Shown piece after piece: positions 45,049-52,473 of a DNA stretch of 64,000 nucleotides. The stretch is from contig JAAXTM010000002.1 of the NCBI GenBank assembly GCA_013336525.1, positions 248,001 to 312,000 on the forward strand. The letters are read 5' to 3'. The notes under the pieces were generated by a model. It did not search any database. It saw only the letters and a program-made list of their open reading frames with translations, and was not told where the DNA came from. The number at the start of each line of letters is the position of its first letter. The stretch's first letter is position 1. The translations under genes and the position numbers were made by a program. The stretch is from Geobacteraceae bacterium. Lineage in GTDB: Bacteria > Desulfobacterota > Desulfuromonadia > Geobacterales > Pseudopelobacteraceae.

Positions 45049-46122
45049 CTACACCTTCCCCTTCAACTTGTAGACATACGCCAACACCTCGGCAACAGCT
45101 GCGTAGAGTGCCTCAGGTATCGGTTCATTCTCGTTGACCTGATCATACAGTTCTCGTGCCAGGAAACGGTTTTCCACCAGCGTGATACTGTGTTCACGGG
45201 CTATTTTTTTGATCGCCTCGGCCATAATATCCATTCCTTTGGCCAGGACAACCGGCGCGACCATCTTCTGACGGTCGTATTTAAGCGCCACCGCGAAGTG
45301 AGTCGGGTTAGTGATAACCACGTCTGCCAGCGGGATAATCTTGGTCATCCGGCGGCGGGCCATCTGGAACTGCATCTTCTTGATTTTACCCTTTATTTCA
45401 GGATTGCCATCGGACTCTTTGTGTTCGTCCTTAACCTCCTGCTTGGTCATTTTCAGGTTTTCAGTATAGCGCCATTTAACATAAAGCATGTCAAGCAGGC
45501 CGAGCACAATCATGATACCGCAGGTATGCGTGACAATTTTGAACGCAATGTGACCAACAAAATCAAAAATGGTCTGAATATCCGCTTCCGCCAGAAAAGT
45601 GATATTCTGCATTTCATCCCGCACCACTCCGTAAGCGATCCAGGCAACGACCAATAGTTTGAGCAGCGATTTAAGCATTTCAACCATAGCGTCTTTATTA
45701 AACAGCCGCTTGAAGCCGCTCATCGGATTAAGCTTCTTAAAGTCTATTTTCAGACGTGATGTCCTGAACTCTAATCTGCCATTGTCCTGAATAAGGTTTG
45801 AGAGCACCGCAGTGGCTATGATAGTTACTACAATAGGCGCCAGCAGCAGAACAATGGTCCCAAACAGCTTGAGGAGAAGCGTATAGAGATTTGATTCTGT
45901 AAGCTGGAAGTCGCCCATGGTTGACAGAATCTTGACTGTACTCTGCTTTAGACCATCCATCATGAAGCTGCCGAAGATGTAGAGACTGACAATACCCGTT
46001 AACAGAGTCAGGGATGACGTCAGCATCTGACTCATCGGCGGCGGGCCGTCTTCGCGCGACTTATCTAGTTTTTTACCGGTTGGTTGTTCTGTTTTTGAGT
46101 GTTTGTCTGAATCTTCAGCCGT
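45049..46122 (-). CDS. flhB: Flagellar export switch protein FlhB with apparent ACG start
   Basis: A ~357-residue FlhB of the flagellar type III export gate, with four membrane helices and the autocleavage motif TNPTH. The first ATG in frame (46035) would start inside the conserved N-terminus. The homologous part extends 29 codons further, reading EDSDKHSKTEQPTGKKL. No ATG, GTG or TTG occurs there. An ACG at 46122 gives the normal MAEDSDKHSK start and has AAGGGGGG seven bases before it. It lies three bases after the fliR stop, in the same frame. An ATG-to-ACG change, a genuine rare start or a sequencing error are the options. Confidence 0.8.
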   Translation of the reverse strand, partial: TAEDSDKHSKTEQPTGKKLDKSREDGPPPMSQMLTSSLTLLTGIVSLYIFGSFMMDGLKQSTVKILSTMGDFQLTESNLYTLLLKLFGTIVLLLAPIVVTIIATAVLSNLIQDNGRLEFRTSRLKIDFKKLNPMSGFKRLFNKDAMVEMLKSLLKLLVVAWIAYGVVRDEMQNITFLAEADIQTIFDFVGHIAFKIVTHTCGIMIVLGLLDMLYVKWRYTENLKMTKQEVKDEHKESDGNPEIKGKIKKMQFQMARRRMTKIIPLADVVITNPTHFAVALKYDRQKMVAPVVLAKGMDIMAEAIKKIAREHSITLVENRFLARELYDQVNENEPIPEALYAAVAEVLAYVYKLKGKV

Positions 46123-46125
46123 AGG

Positions 46126-46920
46126 TCATCCCCCCTTTGCCATAAGCCGGTAAAGCATGGCTATTTGAGCAGAAAGATGCCCGAAGGAAACTTCGAGGAC
46201 GTGGAAGAAAATTGTCAGGGTCATTCCAAGAATTACCAGACCTAACCCAACGTTTAGCGGCAGACTGATCATGAAGATGTTCATCTGCGGAAAGGCTCTG
46301 GCCATGATACCAAGTGCCACTGTTGTCAGAAGCAGGGCAACCATGACCGGTGCGGCCAGACGGATTCCGATGATAAAAATATCAGCAGTACGAATGACAA
46401 GAAAGTTCAGCAGCTCACCGCTCAGACGCCACCCCCCGAGTGGAATCACCCTGAAGCTGTCCATAATCGCCCGGATAAACAGGTGGTGTATATTGAGAGA
46501 CAGGAACATCAGTGTCGCAAACAGAGTCTGGAAAACTGACATGATCTGGACCTGAGTGCCTCTGGAGGGATCGATGATTGATGAGATGGTCAATCCCATC
46601 TGCATCCCGATGATCTGACCGCTGAATTCGACTGCGGCAAATATGATCTGGGTTATGAAGCCGAGCGTCAGGCCGATCATAACTTCACTGAAAGCCAGCA
46701 GTGCGAGACTGAAAGCATCTGACGGCATCTGCGGGAGCGCCACCGAAAGCGTCGGAAAGCAGACCAGCGTGATCATGATAACAACGATTGCCTTAATGCG
46801 GACCGGTACCGTTTGGCCGCCGAAAACCGGCAATGCAGCAAAAATTCCGGCTACGCGACTTAACACGAGCATGAAAAATATGACTTCGCTGGGGGACGTA
46901 AAGGGGAGTAGCGGAAACAT
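46126..46920 (-). CDS. fliR: Flagellar export gate protein FliR
   Basis: A 264-residue membrane protein with about six helices, typical of FliR (FPLLPFTSPSEVIFFMLVLSRVAGIFAALPVFGGQTVPVRIKA). It forms the export gate with FliP and FliQ. It starts six bases after fliQ. Its TGA stop is followed in the same frame by the flhB N-terminus, separated by one codon (CCT) before the apparent ACG start. FliR-FlhB fusions are known in some clostridia, but the stop here is clear. Confidence 0.95.
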   Translation of the reverse strand: MFPLLPFTSPSEVIFFMLVLSRVAGIFAALPVFGGQTVPVRIKAIVVIMITLVCFPTLSVALPQMPSDAFSLALLAFSEVMIGLTLGFITQIIFAAVEFSGQIIGMQMGLTISSIIDPSRGTQVQIMSVFQTLFATLMFLSLNIHHLFIRAIMDSFRVIPLGGWRLSGELLNFLVIRTADIFIIGIRLAAPVMVALLLTTVALGIMARAFPQMNIFMISLPLNVGLGLVILGMTLTIFFHVLEVSFGHLSAQIAMLYRLMAKGG

Positions 46921-46926
46921 GTGAGG

Positions 46927-47196
46927 CTAACGCCTCATGATTGCGATGAAGGAATATATCTCACGGGTAAAGTCACTCATGTATGTCATCATCCAGGGGA
47001 AAAAGATGATCATGGCAACCATTACGGCGATAATTTTCGGGGCAAAAGCCAACGTAGCTTCGTTTATAGAGGTTATCGCCTGAAAGATACTGATCAGAAG
47101 GCCGATTATCAAACTGGCGATAAGGAGTGGAGCAGCCAGCATTATGGTTGCTTCAAAGCTGCGCCTGGCAAGTTGTACGACTAATTCGGGAGTCAT
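46927..47196 (-). CDS. fliQ: Flagellar export gate protein FliQ
   Basis: An 89-residue protein with two membrane helices (~15-40 and ~50-75), the standard size of FliQ. The block AAPLLIASLIIGLLISIFQAITSINEATLAFAPK is diagnostic. It lies between fliP (ten bases upstream) and fliR (six bases downstream) in the usual fliP-fliQ-fliR order. Confidence 0.96.
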   Translation of the reverse strand: MTPELVVQLARRSFEATIMLAAPLLIASLIIGLLISIFQAITSINEATLAFAPKIIAVMVAMIIFFPWMMTYMSDFTREIYSFIAIMRR

Positions 47197-47206
47197 GATG
47201 GATTAC

Positions 47207-47974
47207 CTAGCCAAAACTTTTTACGAGAGAACCGATTACCAGCCCCCAGCCGTCCACAAGCACAAAGAGCAGAATTTTGAACGGGAGCGAGATCATGACA
47301 GGCGGCAGCATCATCATACCCATCGACATCAGAACCGAGGCAACTACCATATCAACGACAATAAAGGGAATGTAGATCAAAAAACCGATCTGGAATGCCG
47401 TGCGCAGTTCAGAAATCATAAAGGCCGGAATGATAGTAAGGGTTGGTATATCCGCAGCGTTCTTCGGCCTTTGTAATTTTGAGAGGCTCACAAAAAGTGC
47501 CAGATCTTTCTCTCTCGTCTGTGAAAGCATAAACGTGCGCACAGGTTTGACGGCACGCTCCATGGCTTGTTCCTGACTGATCTGCTGGGCCTTCCATGGC
47601 TGGTAGGCATCCTTGTTGATCTGCTGCCAGACCGGTGTCATGATGAAAAAAGTAAGGAACATTGATAATGACAGAATGATTTGGTTTGATGGGGCTGCCT
47701 GGGTGCCCATGGCGGTACGCAGAAATGACAACACGACCGAGATTCGCGTGAACGAGGTCGTCATGATAAGCAGACCCGGAGCGAGCGACATGATCGTGAG
47801 CAACAGGAAAATCTGCATTGTTACTGCAACATCATTCGGCTTGGTAGCAGTGCCGACCCCGATATTAAGTGATGGAAACGGGAGCGGTTCAGCGGATGCC
47901 ACAGCTCCCGCCACCAGCAACAGAGTGGTCAGCGAAAGAATGAGGGCGCGTCTTGACAAGTTTCTGGTGGTCAT
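47207..47974 (-). CDS. fliP: Flagellar export gate protein FliP
   Basis: A 255-residue protein with a cleavable signal sequence (ILSLTTLLLVAGAVASAEPL) and the family blocks MTSFTRISVVLSFLRTAMGTQAAPSNQIILSLSMFLTFFIMTPVW and IPAFMISELRTAFQIGFLIYIPFIVVDMVVAS. FliP pentamers form the core of the export channel. The ATG overlaps the fliO stop (ATGA). Confidence 0.97.
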   Translation of the reverse strand: MTTRNLSRRALILSLTTLLLVAGAVASAEPLPFPSLNIGVGTATKPNDVAVTMQIFLLLTIMSLAPGLLIMTTSFTRISVVLSFLRTAMGTQAAPSNQIILSLSMFLTFFIMTPVWQQINKDAYQPWKAQQISQEQAMERAVKPVRTFMLSQTREKDLALFVSLSKLQRPKNAADIPTLTIIPAFMISELRTAFQIGFLIYIPFIVVDMVVASVLMSMGMMMLPPVMISLPFKILLFVLVDGWGLVIGSLVKSFG

Positions 47975-48390
47975 GATGTCTGCCTCAAACGGGCCAGCAG
48001 TGTGGAAAAACTGCTCTGATCAGGTTTTTCTTCAATAACTTCGATCTCTTCAAGCATATCAATCTGTTTAATAAATGCCAGGCCTGTTTCGCTGCTTGAC
48101 AACAGCAGGTATTCACCACTCACTTCCACCAGCATAAGAGCCCTCTTTGGCCCCAGATAGCGGGTCTCTATCAGGCGAATATGCTTAGACAGCATCTGGT
48201 GTCCGACCGGCAACCCCTTCATCAGCTTGCCGGAAAAATGCCAGGTAACCAGGATTAATCCGACAACCAGAGCAAGGGCCGCGATCATTTGCAGAAAACT
48301 TGCCATAAAACTGAACTGCTGCCCGGAACCATCTGCAGCTGACGCTATGGAGGGTAGTAAGAAAAGCAGAGCGGAAACCGCAACTTTCAC
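47971..48390 (-). CDS. fliO: Flagellar biosynthesis protein FliO
   Basis: A 139-residue protein with a signal peptide (KVAVSALLFLLPSIASA), one membrane helix (~32-52: MIAALALVVGLILVTWHF) and a small cytoplasmic domain (LIETRYLGPKRALMLVEVSGEYLLL). This is the FliO pattern; FliO helps FliP assemble. It overlaps fliN and fliP by four bases each. Confidence 0.9.
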   Translation of the reverse strand: MKVAVSALLFLLPSIASAADGSGQQFSFMASFLQMIAALALVVGLILVTWHFSGKLMKGLPVGHQMLSKHIRLIETRYLGPKRALMLVEVSGEYLLLSSSETGLAFIKQIDMLEEIEVIEEKPDQSSFSTLLARLRQTS

Positions 48391-48686
48391 AGAATTTTCT
48401 CCACCCGCTCGTTAGGGGTGACAATGTCCACCAGACGGACACCAAACTTTTCGTTTACGACAACCGCTTCACCGCGGGCCACCAGCTTGGAATTGACAAA
48501 GATATCCAGCGGTTCACCGGCAAGTTTTGTCAACTCGACAACCGCACCCTGATTAAGCTGAAGAATATCCTTGACCAGCAGCTTGGTCCTTCCCAGTTCG
48601 ACAGTAACCTGTAGAGGTATGTCGAGGATGAAATCGAGGTTTTTCTTGTCAGGCGACGTTTCGTTCGCTTCAGGCGTATCACTCAC
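48387..48686 (-). CDS. fliN: Flagellar motor switch protein FliN
   Basis: A 99-residue protein with the SpoA-type switch domain (ILDIPLQVTVELGRTKLLVKDILQLNQGAVVELTKLAGEPLDIFVNSKLVARGEAVVVNEKFGVRLVDI). FliN forms the lower C-ring and docks FliH. It starts with GTG, overlapping the fliM TAG by one base. Confidence 0.96.
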   Translation of the reverse strand: MSDTPEANETSPDKKNLDFILDIPLQVTVELGRTKLLVKDILQLNQGAVVELTKLAGEPLDIFVNSKLVARGEAVVVNEKFGVRLVDIVTPNERVEKIL

Positions 48687-49675
48687 TACTGCCCCCTATT
48701 ACTGCAAATCTTGCTGATCTGAATTGCTTTGTTGCCATGCTTGATGCCAGGAACACCAAAGTATTTTGGTACCCCCTCAACCTTGACAACCATATCACTC
48801 GAACTGGCCTTATCCAGCATGATGGTATCTCCTGCGGCCAGATCCAACAGTTCACGAAGGGTGATACTTGCGTTCCCCATCTCGACTGTTGCTTCCATCG
48901 GCGCCTCCATCAGCTCCGCAGAGAGTCGGAAAGACCACTGCGGATCGATCGCCATCATGTCGAACTGCATGCCTGTCTTGAGTTTGTCCTTAATCGGATC
49001 AATAGTCATAAACGGCACTGCAAACATCATATTGCCGGAGACATCATCAATCTGAATCTTGAGTGTCATGGTTACGATCTGATATTCAGGCGGGACAATG
49101 TTAACCAAGCGCGGGTTAGTCTCCATACGCAACAGGCTCATATGAGTTGCATAAAGCGGTGCCCAGGCTTTTTCAAAGTCCTGCAGAGCGTCCCCGACAA
49201 TTTTTTCCATAAGACGCAGTTCAATAGACGTAAACATGCGATTGGCAATCGGAACCTTTGCGCTGCCTGCCCCGCCCAAAAGACTATCAACCAGCGACAG
49301 CACGAGAGTACTGTCAAATGAAATCAGGGCGGCACCCTTGAGCGGTTCAATTTTAAAAATACCCATACAAACGGGTGTTGGCAGGGTCTGGAGAAAATCA
49401 TCAAATTTATAGGAGCGTGCTCCTACTTTTTTTATTTCAACTGATTTACGCAGACGGTTGGAGAGGTTTACACGGTTGGAGCGAATAAAACTGTCGTAAA
49501 TTATGTCCAGATTAGGAACAGACCCCTTTTGGGCATCCGAGTTTACCAGATCGTAGTTTGTGACCGCGCCCTCTGCTTTCGAAAGCTCCTTCTCAGGCTC
49601 TATACGACCCTCAAAAACAGCATTGAGCAGCGCTTCGATTTCAGCTTTTGAAAGTATTTTTTCCATTGCAGCCAC
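48686..49675 (-). CDS. fliM: Flagellar motor switch protein FliM
   Basis: A 329-residue C-ring protein. The N-terminal CheY-binding segment reads EKILSKAEIEALLNAVFEG, then comes the CheC-like middle domain (~45-230) and a C-terminal SpoA domain (~250-325: ATVEMGNASITLRELLDLAAGDTIMLDK). GTG at 49675 has AGGT six bases upstream; the ATG three codons later (49666) is the alternative and has no clear site. It lies between fliL and fliN. Confidence 0.96.
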   Translation of the reverse strand: MAAMEKILSKAEIEALLNAVFEGRIEPEKELSKAEGAVTNYDLVNSDAQKGSVPNLDIIYDSFIRSNRVNLSNRLRKSVEIKKVGARSYKFDDFLQTLPTPVCMGIFKIEPLKGAALISFDSTLVLSLVDSLLGGAGSAKVPIANRMFTSIELRLMEKIVGDALQDFEKAWAPLYATHMSLLRMETNPRLVNIVPPEYQIVTMTLKIQIDDVSGNMMFAVPFMTIDPIKDKLKTGMQFDMMAIDPQWSFRLSAELMEAPMEATVEMGNASITLRELLDLAAGDTIMLDKASSSDMVVKVEGVPKYFGVPGIKHGNKAIQISKICSNRGQ

Positions 49676-49683
49676 TTAGATAC

Positions 49684-50250
49684 CTATTGAACTACAAAAT
49701 CAGTGAAATACACCTTGGCAATCTTACCTGGAGGAATATTCTTATTGATAGCCCCCAATATCTCATCCTTGAGTGTATTTTTCCCCTGAACATCCTGAAT
49801 ATCCTGAAGTGTCTTTGCACTGAGTAAAATCAGGACCGAATCGCGGATCGGAGCAAGCCGTCCCTCAATCTCGCCTTTAACGGCAGGGCTAACCATCTCC
49901 AGTTCAACTTTTACTTTGAGATAGCGCAGTTCCTGACCATCATAGATATTAACGATAAAGGGATCCAGCGGGAAGATATTGGCAGATGGGCCTGCGGCTG
50001 CCCCACCCGCTGCGGGTGCACCACCATGGCCGCCGGCAGCAGGGGCGGCTGCAGGAGCACCATGAGCGCCTGCTTCAGCCGGTGCGGCTTCACCCTCTTT
50101 TTTAGTCTTCTTGTCACCACTACCCAGCACCATGAAGAGAACAACGCCTAAAATCAGCGCCACTGCAACCGCTGCACCGATAATGATCAACTTTTTCTTG
50201 CCGCCGCCTTCTGCTTCGGCTTCTACCGGTGCCTGTTCTTCCTTGGCCAT
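49684..50250 (-). CDS. fliL: Flagellar basal-body protein FliL
   Basis: A 188-residue FliL. One membrane helix (~21-42: LIIIGAAVAVALILGVVLFMVLG) is followed by an unusually long Ala/Gly/His-rich linker (~50-90) and a C-terminal periplasmic domain (PLDPFIVNIYDGQELRYLKVKVELEM to KIAKVYFTDFVVQ). FliL surrounds the stators and supports motor function. GGAGG lies six bases before the ATG. Confidence 0.94.
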   Translation of the reverse strand: MAKEEQAPVEAEAEGGGKKKLIIIGAAVAVALILGVVLFMVLGSGDKKTKKEGEAAPAEAGAHGAPAAAPAAGGHGGAPAAGGAAAGPSANIFPLDPFIVNIYDGQELRYLKVKVELEMVSPAVKGEIEGRLAPIRDSVLILLSAKTLQDIQDVQGKNTLKDEILGAINKNIPPGKIAKVYFTDFVVQ

Positions 50251-50347
50251 GTCATCCTCCGCGAATGGATAATGAATTCAATGGATTAATTTAAGCGTCG
50301 TACTATGTAAAACGAATTGACTGTTTTTGCAACCAATTAAACAGCTA

Positions 50348-50383
50348 CGGATGCGTATCCACTATTATATGGATACGCATCCG
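50348..50383. terminator. Strong hairpin between flgE and fliL
   Basis: Perfect 14-bp inverted repeat CGGATGCGTATCCA / TGGATACGCATCCG with an 8-base loop in the flgE-fliL gap. It is followed only by a weak T-run on either strand, so it is likely an mRNA-stability or partial attenuation element inside the flagellar operon. Confidence 0.5.
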
Positions 50384-50407
50384 CCTTTATTGTCCGACTA
50401 TACTTGA

Positions 50408-51298
50408 TTAACGTTTGAGGTTCAGCGCTTCCTGTGTCATCTCGTCCGCCGTGGTAATGGTTTTAGAGTTAGCGGAATAGGCCCGCTGAGTCAGGATCAT
50501 CTTGACGAATTGGCCAGCCATGTCCACGTTGCTCTGTTCAAGCGAGTTTGAGTAGATCCTGTCCGATACGCCGTTAGCTATGTTGGGAGAAGAGGCGGCG
50601 TTTGAAAATACGTTTGCAGTCACACCGGAATTCGCTCCGGCCTGGAAAAGAGTGCCACCGGCCTTGCTCAGTCCCCCAGGATTCGGGGCATTTACCACCG
50701 CTATTACTCTATTTGTGCCCGGTGTGAATGTGGTAAGGCCTACAGCTCCGGCCGTATTATAAAAGTAAGCGTTACCTAATTTGTCCTGATAGGTAATGGC
50801 TCCGTTACTGTCGATTTTGGTTATCTTGGAAAAATCTCCGGCAGTGGGAGGAATCGTACCGGAATCATTAAACTGAATCGGGTCTCCATTGGTATCTAAT
50901 ACCTGGTAACCGTCCGGGTTGACCAGGTGAAGAGTACTATCCATTCTGAAGGCACCTGCCCGTGACAGGAACGCTAAATTCTGGCTGGTGACCTGGGCAT
51001 TGCCAGCGGGCGGGCCGAGAGCAAAAAAACTGCTCCCCCGAAGGGCTATGTCGGTCACACTCTCAGTTGTCTCAAACGTTCCCTGTCCAAAAACATTATC
51101 CACTTTCTGAATCTGGGTGCCGGTACCGATTTGCGAATCGTTGCCGATGTTGGCGGAAAGGACGTCGGAAAAGAGCATGCGAGCACTTTTAAAACCTACT
51201 GTGTTGACGTTGGCAAGATTGTTGCCGATGACGTTGATGCCTTCTGCATTGGCCAAAAGACCGGATACGCCAGCAAACATTGCGGATGTAACGCTCAT
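50408..51298 (-). CDS. flgE: Flagellar hook protein FlgE-like, short form
   Basis: A 296-residue rod/hook family protein. The N-terminal block (MSVTSAMFAGVSGLLANAEGINVIGNNLANVNTVGFKSARMLF) and the C-terminal block (YSNSLEQSNVDMAGQFVKMILTQRAYSANSKTITTADEMTQEALNLKR) are FlgE/F/G-type. Position after flgD says hook protein, but many FlgE are 400 residues or more, so the surface domains must be reduced. A second hook-type gene elsewhere cannot be excluded. AAGGAGG precedes the ATG. Confidence 0.85.
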   Translation of the reverse strand: MSVTSAMFAGVSGLLANAEGINVIGNNLANVNTVGFKSARMLFSDVLSANIGNDSQIGTGTQIQKVDNVFGQGTFETTESVTDIALRGSSFFALGPPAGNAQVTSQNLAFLSRAGAFRMDSTLHLVNPDGYQVLDTNGDPIQFNDSGTIPPTAGDFSKITKIDSNGAITYQDKLGNAYFYNTAGAVGLTTFTPGTNRVIAVVNAPNPGGLSKAGGTLFQAGANSGVTANVFSNAASSPNIANGVSDRIYSNSLEQSNVDMAGQFVKMILTQRAYSANSKTITTADEMTQEALNLKR

Positions 51299-51336
51299 TG
51301 TGTTGCCTCCTTGTTCTGTGTGAGAGTTTGTGTGCG

Positions 51337-51388
51337 AAACGCGTCAATCGATCGGCGTTTCAGGGGCTTCCTCTCGGAGGACCAGCCC
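51337..51388 (-). other. Two stem-loops before flgE
   Basis: AAACGC (51337-51342) pairs with GCGTTT (51355-51360). GGGCT-TCCTC (51364-51373) pairs with GAGGA-CC-AGCCC (51377-51388). Both lie in the flgE 5' region, with no T-run. They may set mRNA stability or translation of the hook gene. Confidence 0.4.
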
Positions 51389-51400
51389 GGTGCTGCTTTT

Positions 51401-51790
51401 TTAGATAATAACTGCTGAGTCAATGTTGGTGAAAACATTTCCCTTCATTTGGGTCCTGTCCATGGCGGTCACCACGGTGCGATTTTTAATGCTTACGACC
51501 AGTGCCGAATCCCCCATCATAACCAGAGATTCCTTCCCCCCCTTTTGGGCAACACTGTTGACAGCCCCTTCAAGGTTGGCAAGATCATTGGCTGAAAAGT
51601 TTATGTTGCGAGCATTGAGACGGTCCTGGGCGTGCTGTGAAAATTTGACCCCCTGTGACGGCAACTTTGTGTCCAGTACAGATGCAAACGATGGACCGTT
51701 TACTTGGCTGGCATTACCTGCTTTTACCGGTTGTGGGCGATCAATTCTACCCGGCTGAACCGGATTTGGTAAAAATATCTGATCTACCAT
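51401..51790 (-). CDS. Flagellar operon protein, TIGR02530 family
   Basis: A 129-residue protein found between flgD and flgE in many flagellar operons. The C-terminal ~75 residues (KFSQHAQDRLNARNINFSANDLANLEGAVNSVAQKGGKESLVMMGDSALVVSIKNRTVVTAMDR) are the recognisable TIGR02530 block; the N-terminus is Pro-rich and probably disordered. The molecular role is not known; a link with hook assembly is suggested by position only. It is six bases downstream of flgD. Confidence 0.85.
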   Translation of the reverse strand: MVDQIFLPNPVQPGRIDRPQPVKAGNASQVNGPSFASVLDTKLPSQGVKFSQHAQDRLNARNINFSANDLANLEGAVNSVAQKGGKESLVMMGDSALVVSIKNRTVVTAMDRTQMKGNVFTNIDSAVII

Positions 51791-51796
51791 AGCGTA

Positions 51797-52456
51797 TTAC
51801 ACCCCCAAGCTAATGACGTCTGACAGCGCAACTGCAGTAGAACCGATTGTCAGCTGTGGTGTACTGCCTGAAAGATCAACTCCGTCTATTTTCCCTGTCG
51901 TATATGTTGCTGCTGTTATTGCGGTGTTACTTGCAGATGTGCCTGTGACGGCAAATGTATATGACCCGGCGGGAAGCAATGTTCCGCTGCTGTCGCGACC
52001 ATCCCAGTAAAAGCTTTTATCTCCCGAACCTTGTGGTCCGATATCTGCAGTTTTAACTGTATTGCCAGCGCTATTAGTAATTTTAATCTGTGTTGCTGTG
52101 GTAGAACTCGGCAGATTAAATTCCAGAGACTTAGTAGTGCTGCCGTCAAATGAAGCGGTGTTACCAATAGCCTTGACGTCCTTACCAATGAACGAAACTG
52201 CAGTAAGGCTTATGGAGTTGTTTTGCGCTGTCAGCAGGTTATTTAGAGCCGTACTGCTGTTATACGACTGCTCAACCAGTGACAGTTGGGAGAGCTGATC
52301 CAGCATCGCACTCGGGTCCTGCGGTGCCAATGGGTCCTGATACTGCAACTGGGCAATAAACAGTTTCATGAAGTCATCCTTGTTCATTCCAAGAGACTTC
52401 TTCATGGCCGCTGCCGTTGCGGTTGGATCTGCTGTTGATGTTACGGTACTTACCAT
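51797..52456 (-). CDS. flgD: Flagellar hook cap protein FlgD
   Basis: A 219-residue hook-assembly scaffold. The N-terminal block KDDFMKLFIAQLQYQDPLAPQDPSAMLDQLSQLSLVEQSYN is diagnostic, and the C-terminal half has the FlgD tudor/FLG Ig-like folds (FYWDGRDSSGTLLPAGSYTFAV). It is followed by the TIGR02530 gene and flgE, and preceded by fliK, the usual hook module. Confidence 0.95.
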   Translation of the reverse strand: MVSTVTSTADPTATAAAMKKSLGMNKDDFMKLFIAQLQYQDPLAPQDPSAMLDQLSQLSLVEQSYNSSTALNNLLTAQNNSISLTAVSFIGKDVKAIGNTASFDGSTTKSLEFNLPSSTTATQIKITNSAGNTVKTADIGPQGSGDKSFYWDGRDSSGTLLPAGSYTFAVTGTSASNTAITAATYTTGKIDGVDLSGSTPQLTIGSTAVALSDVISLGV

Positions 52457-52473
52457 TTCAAATCACCTCGCTT

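Noticed and set aside
46105-46132. Start of flhB at the ATG overlapping the fliR stop with a +1 frameshift
   Set aside because: That frame meets TGA after four codons and there is no slippery sequence; the ACG start needs no such event.
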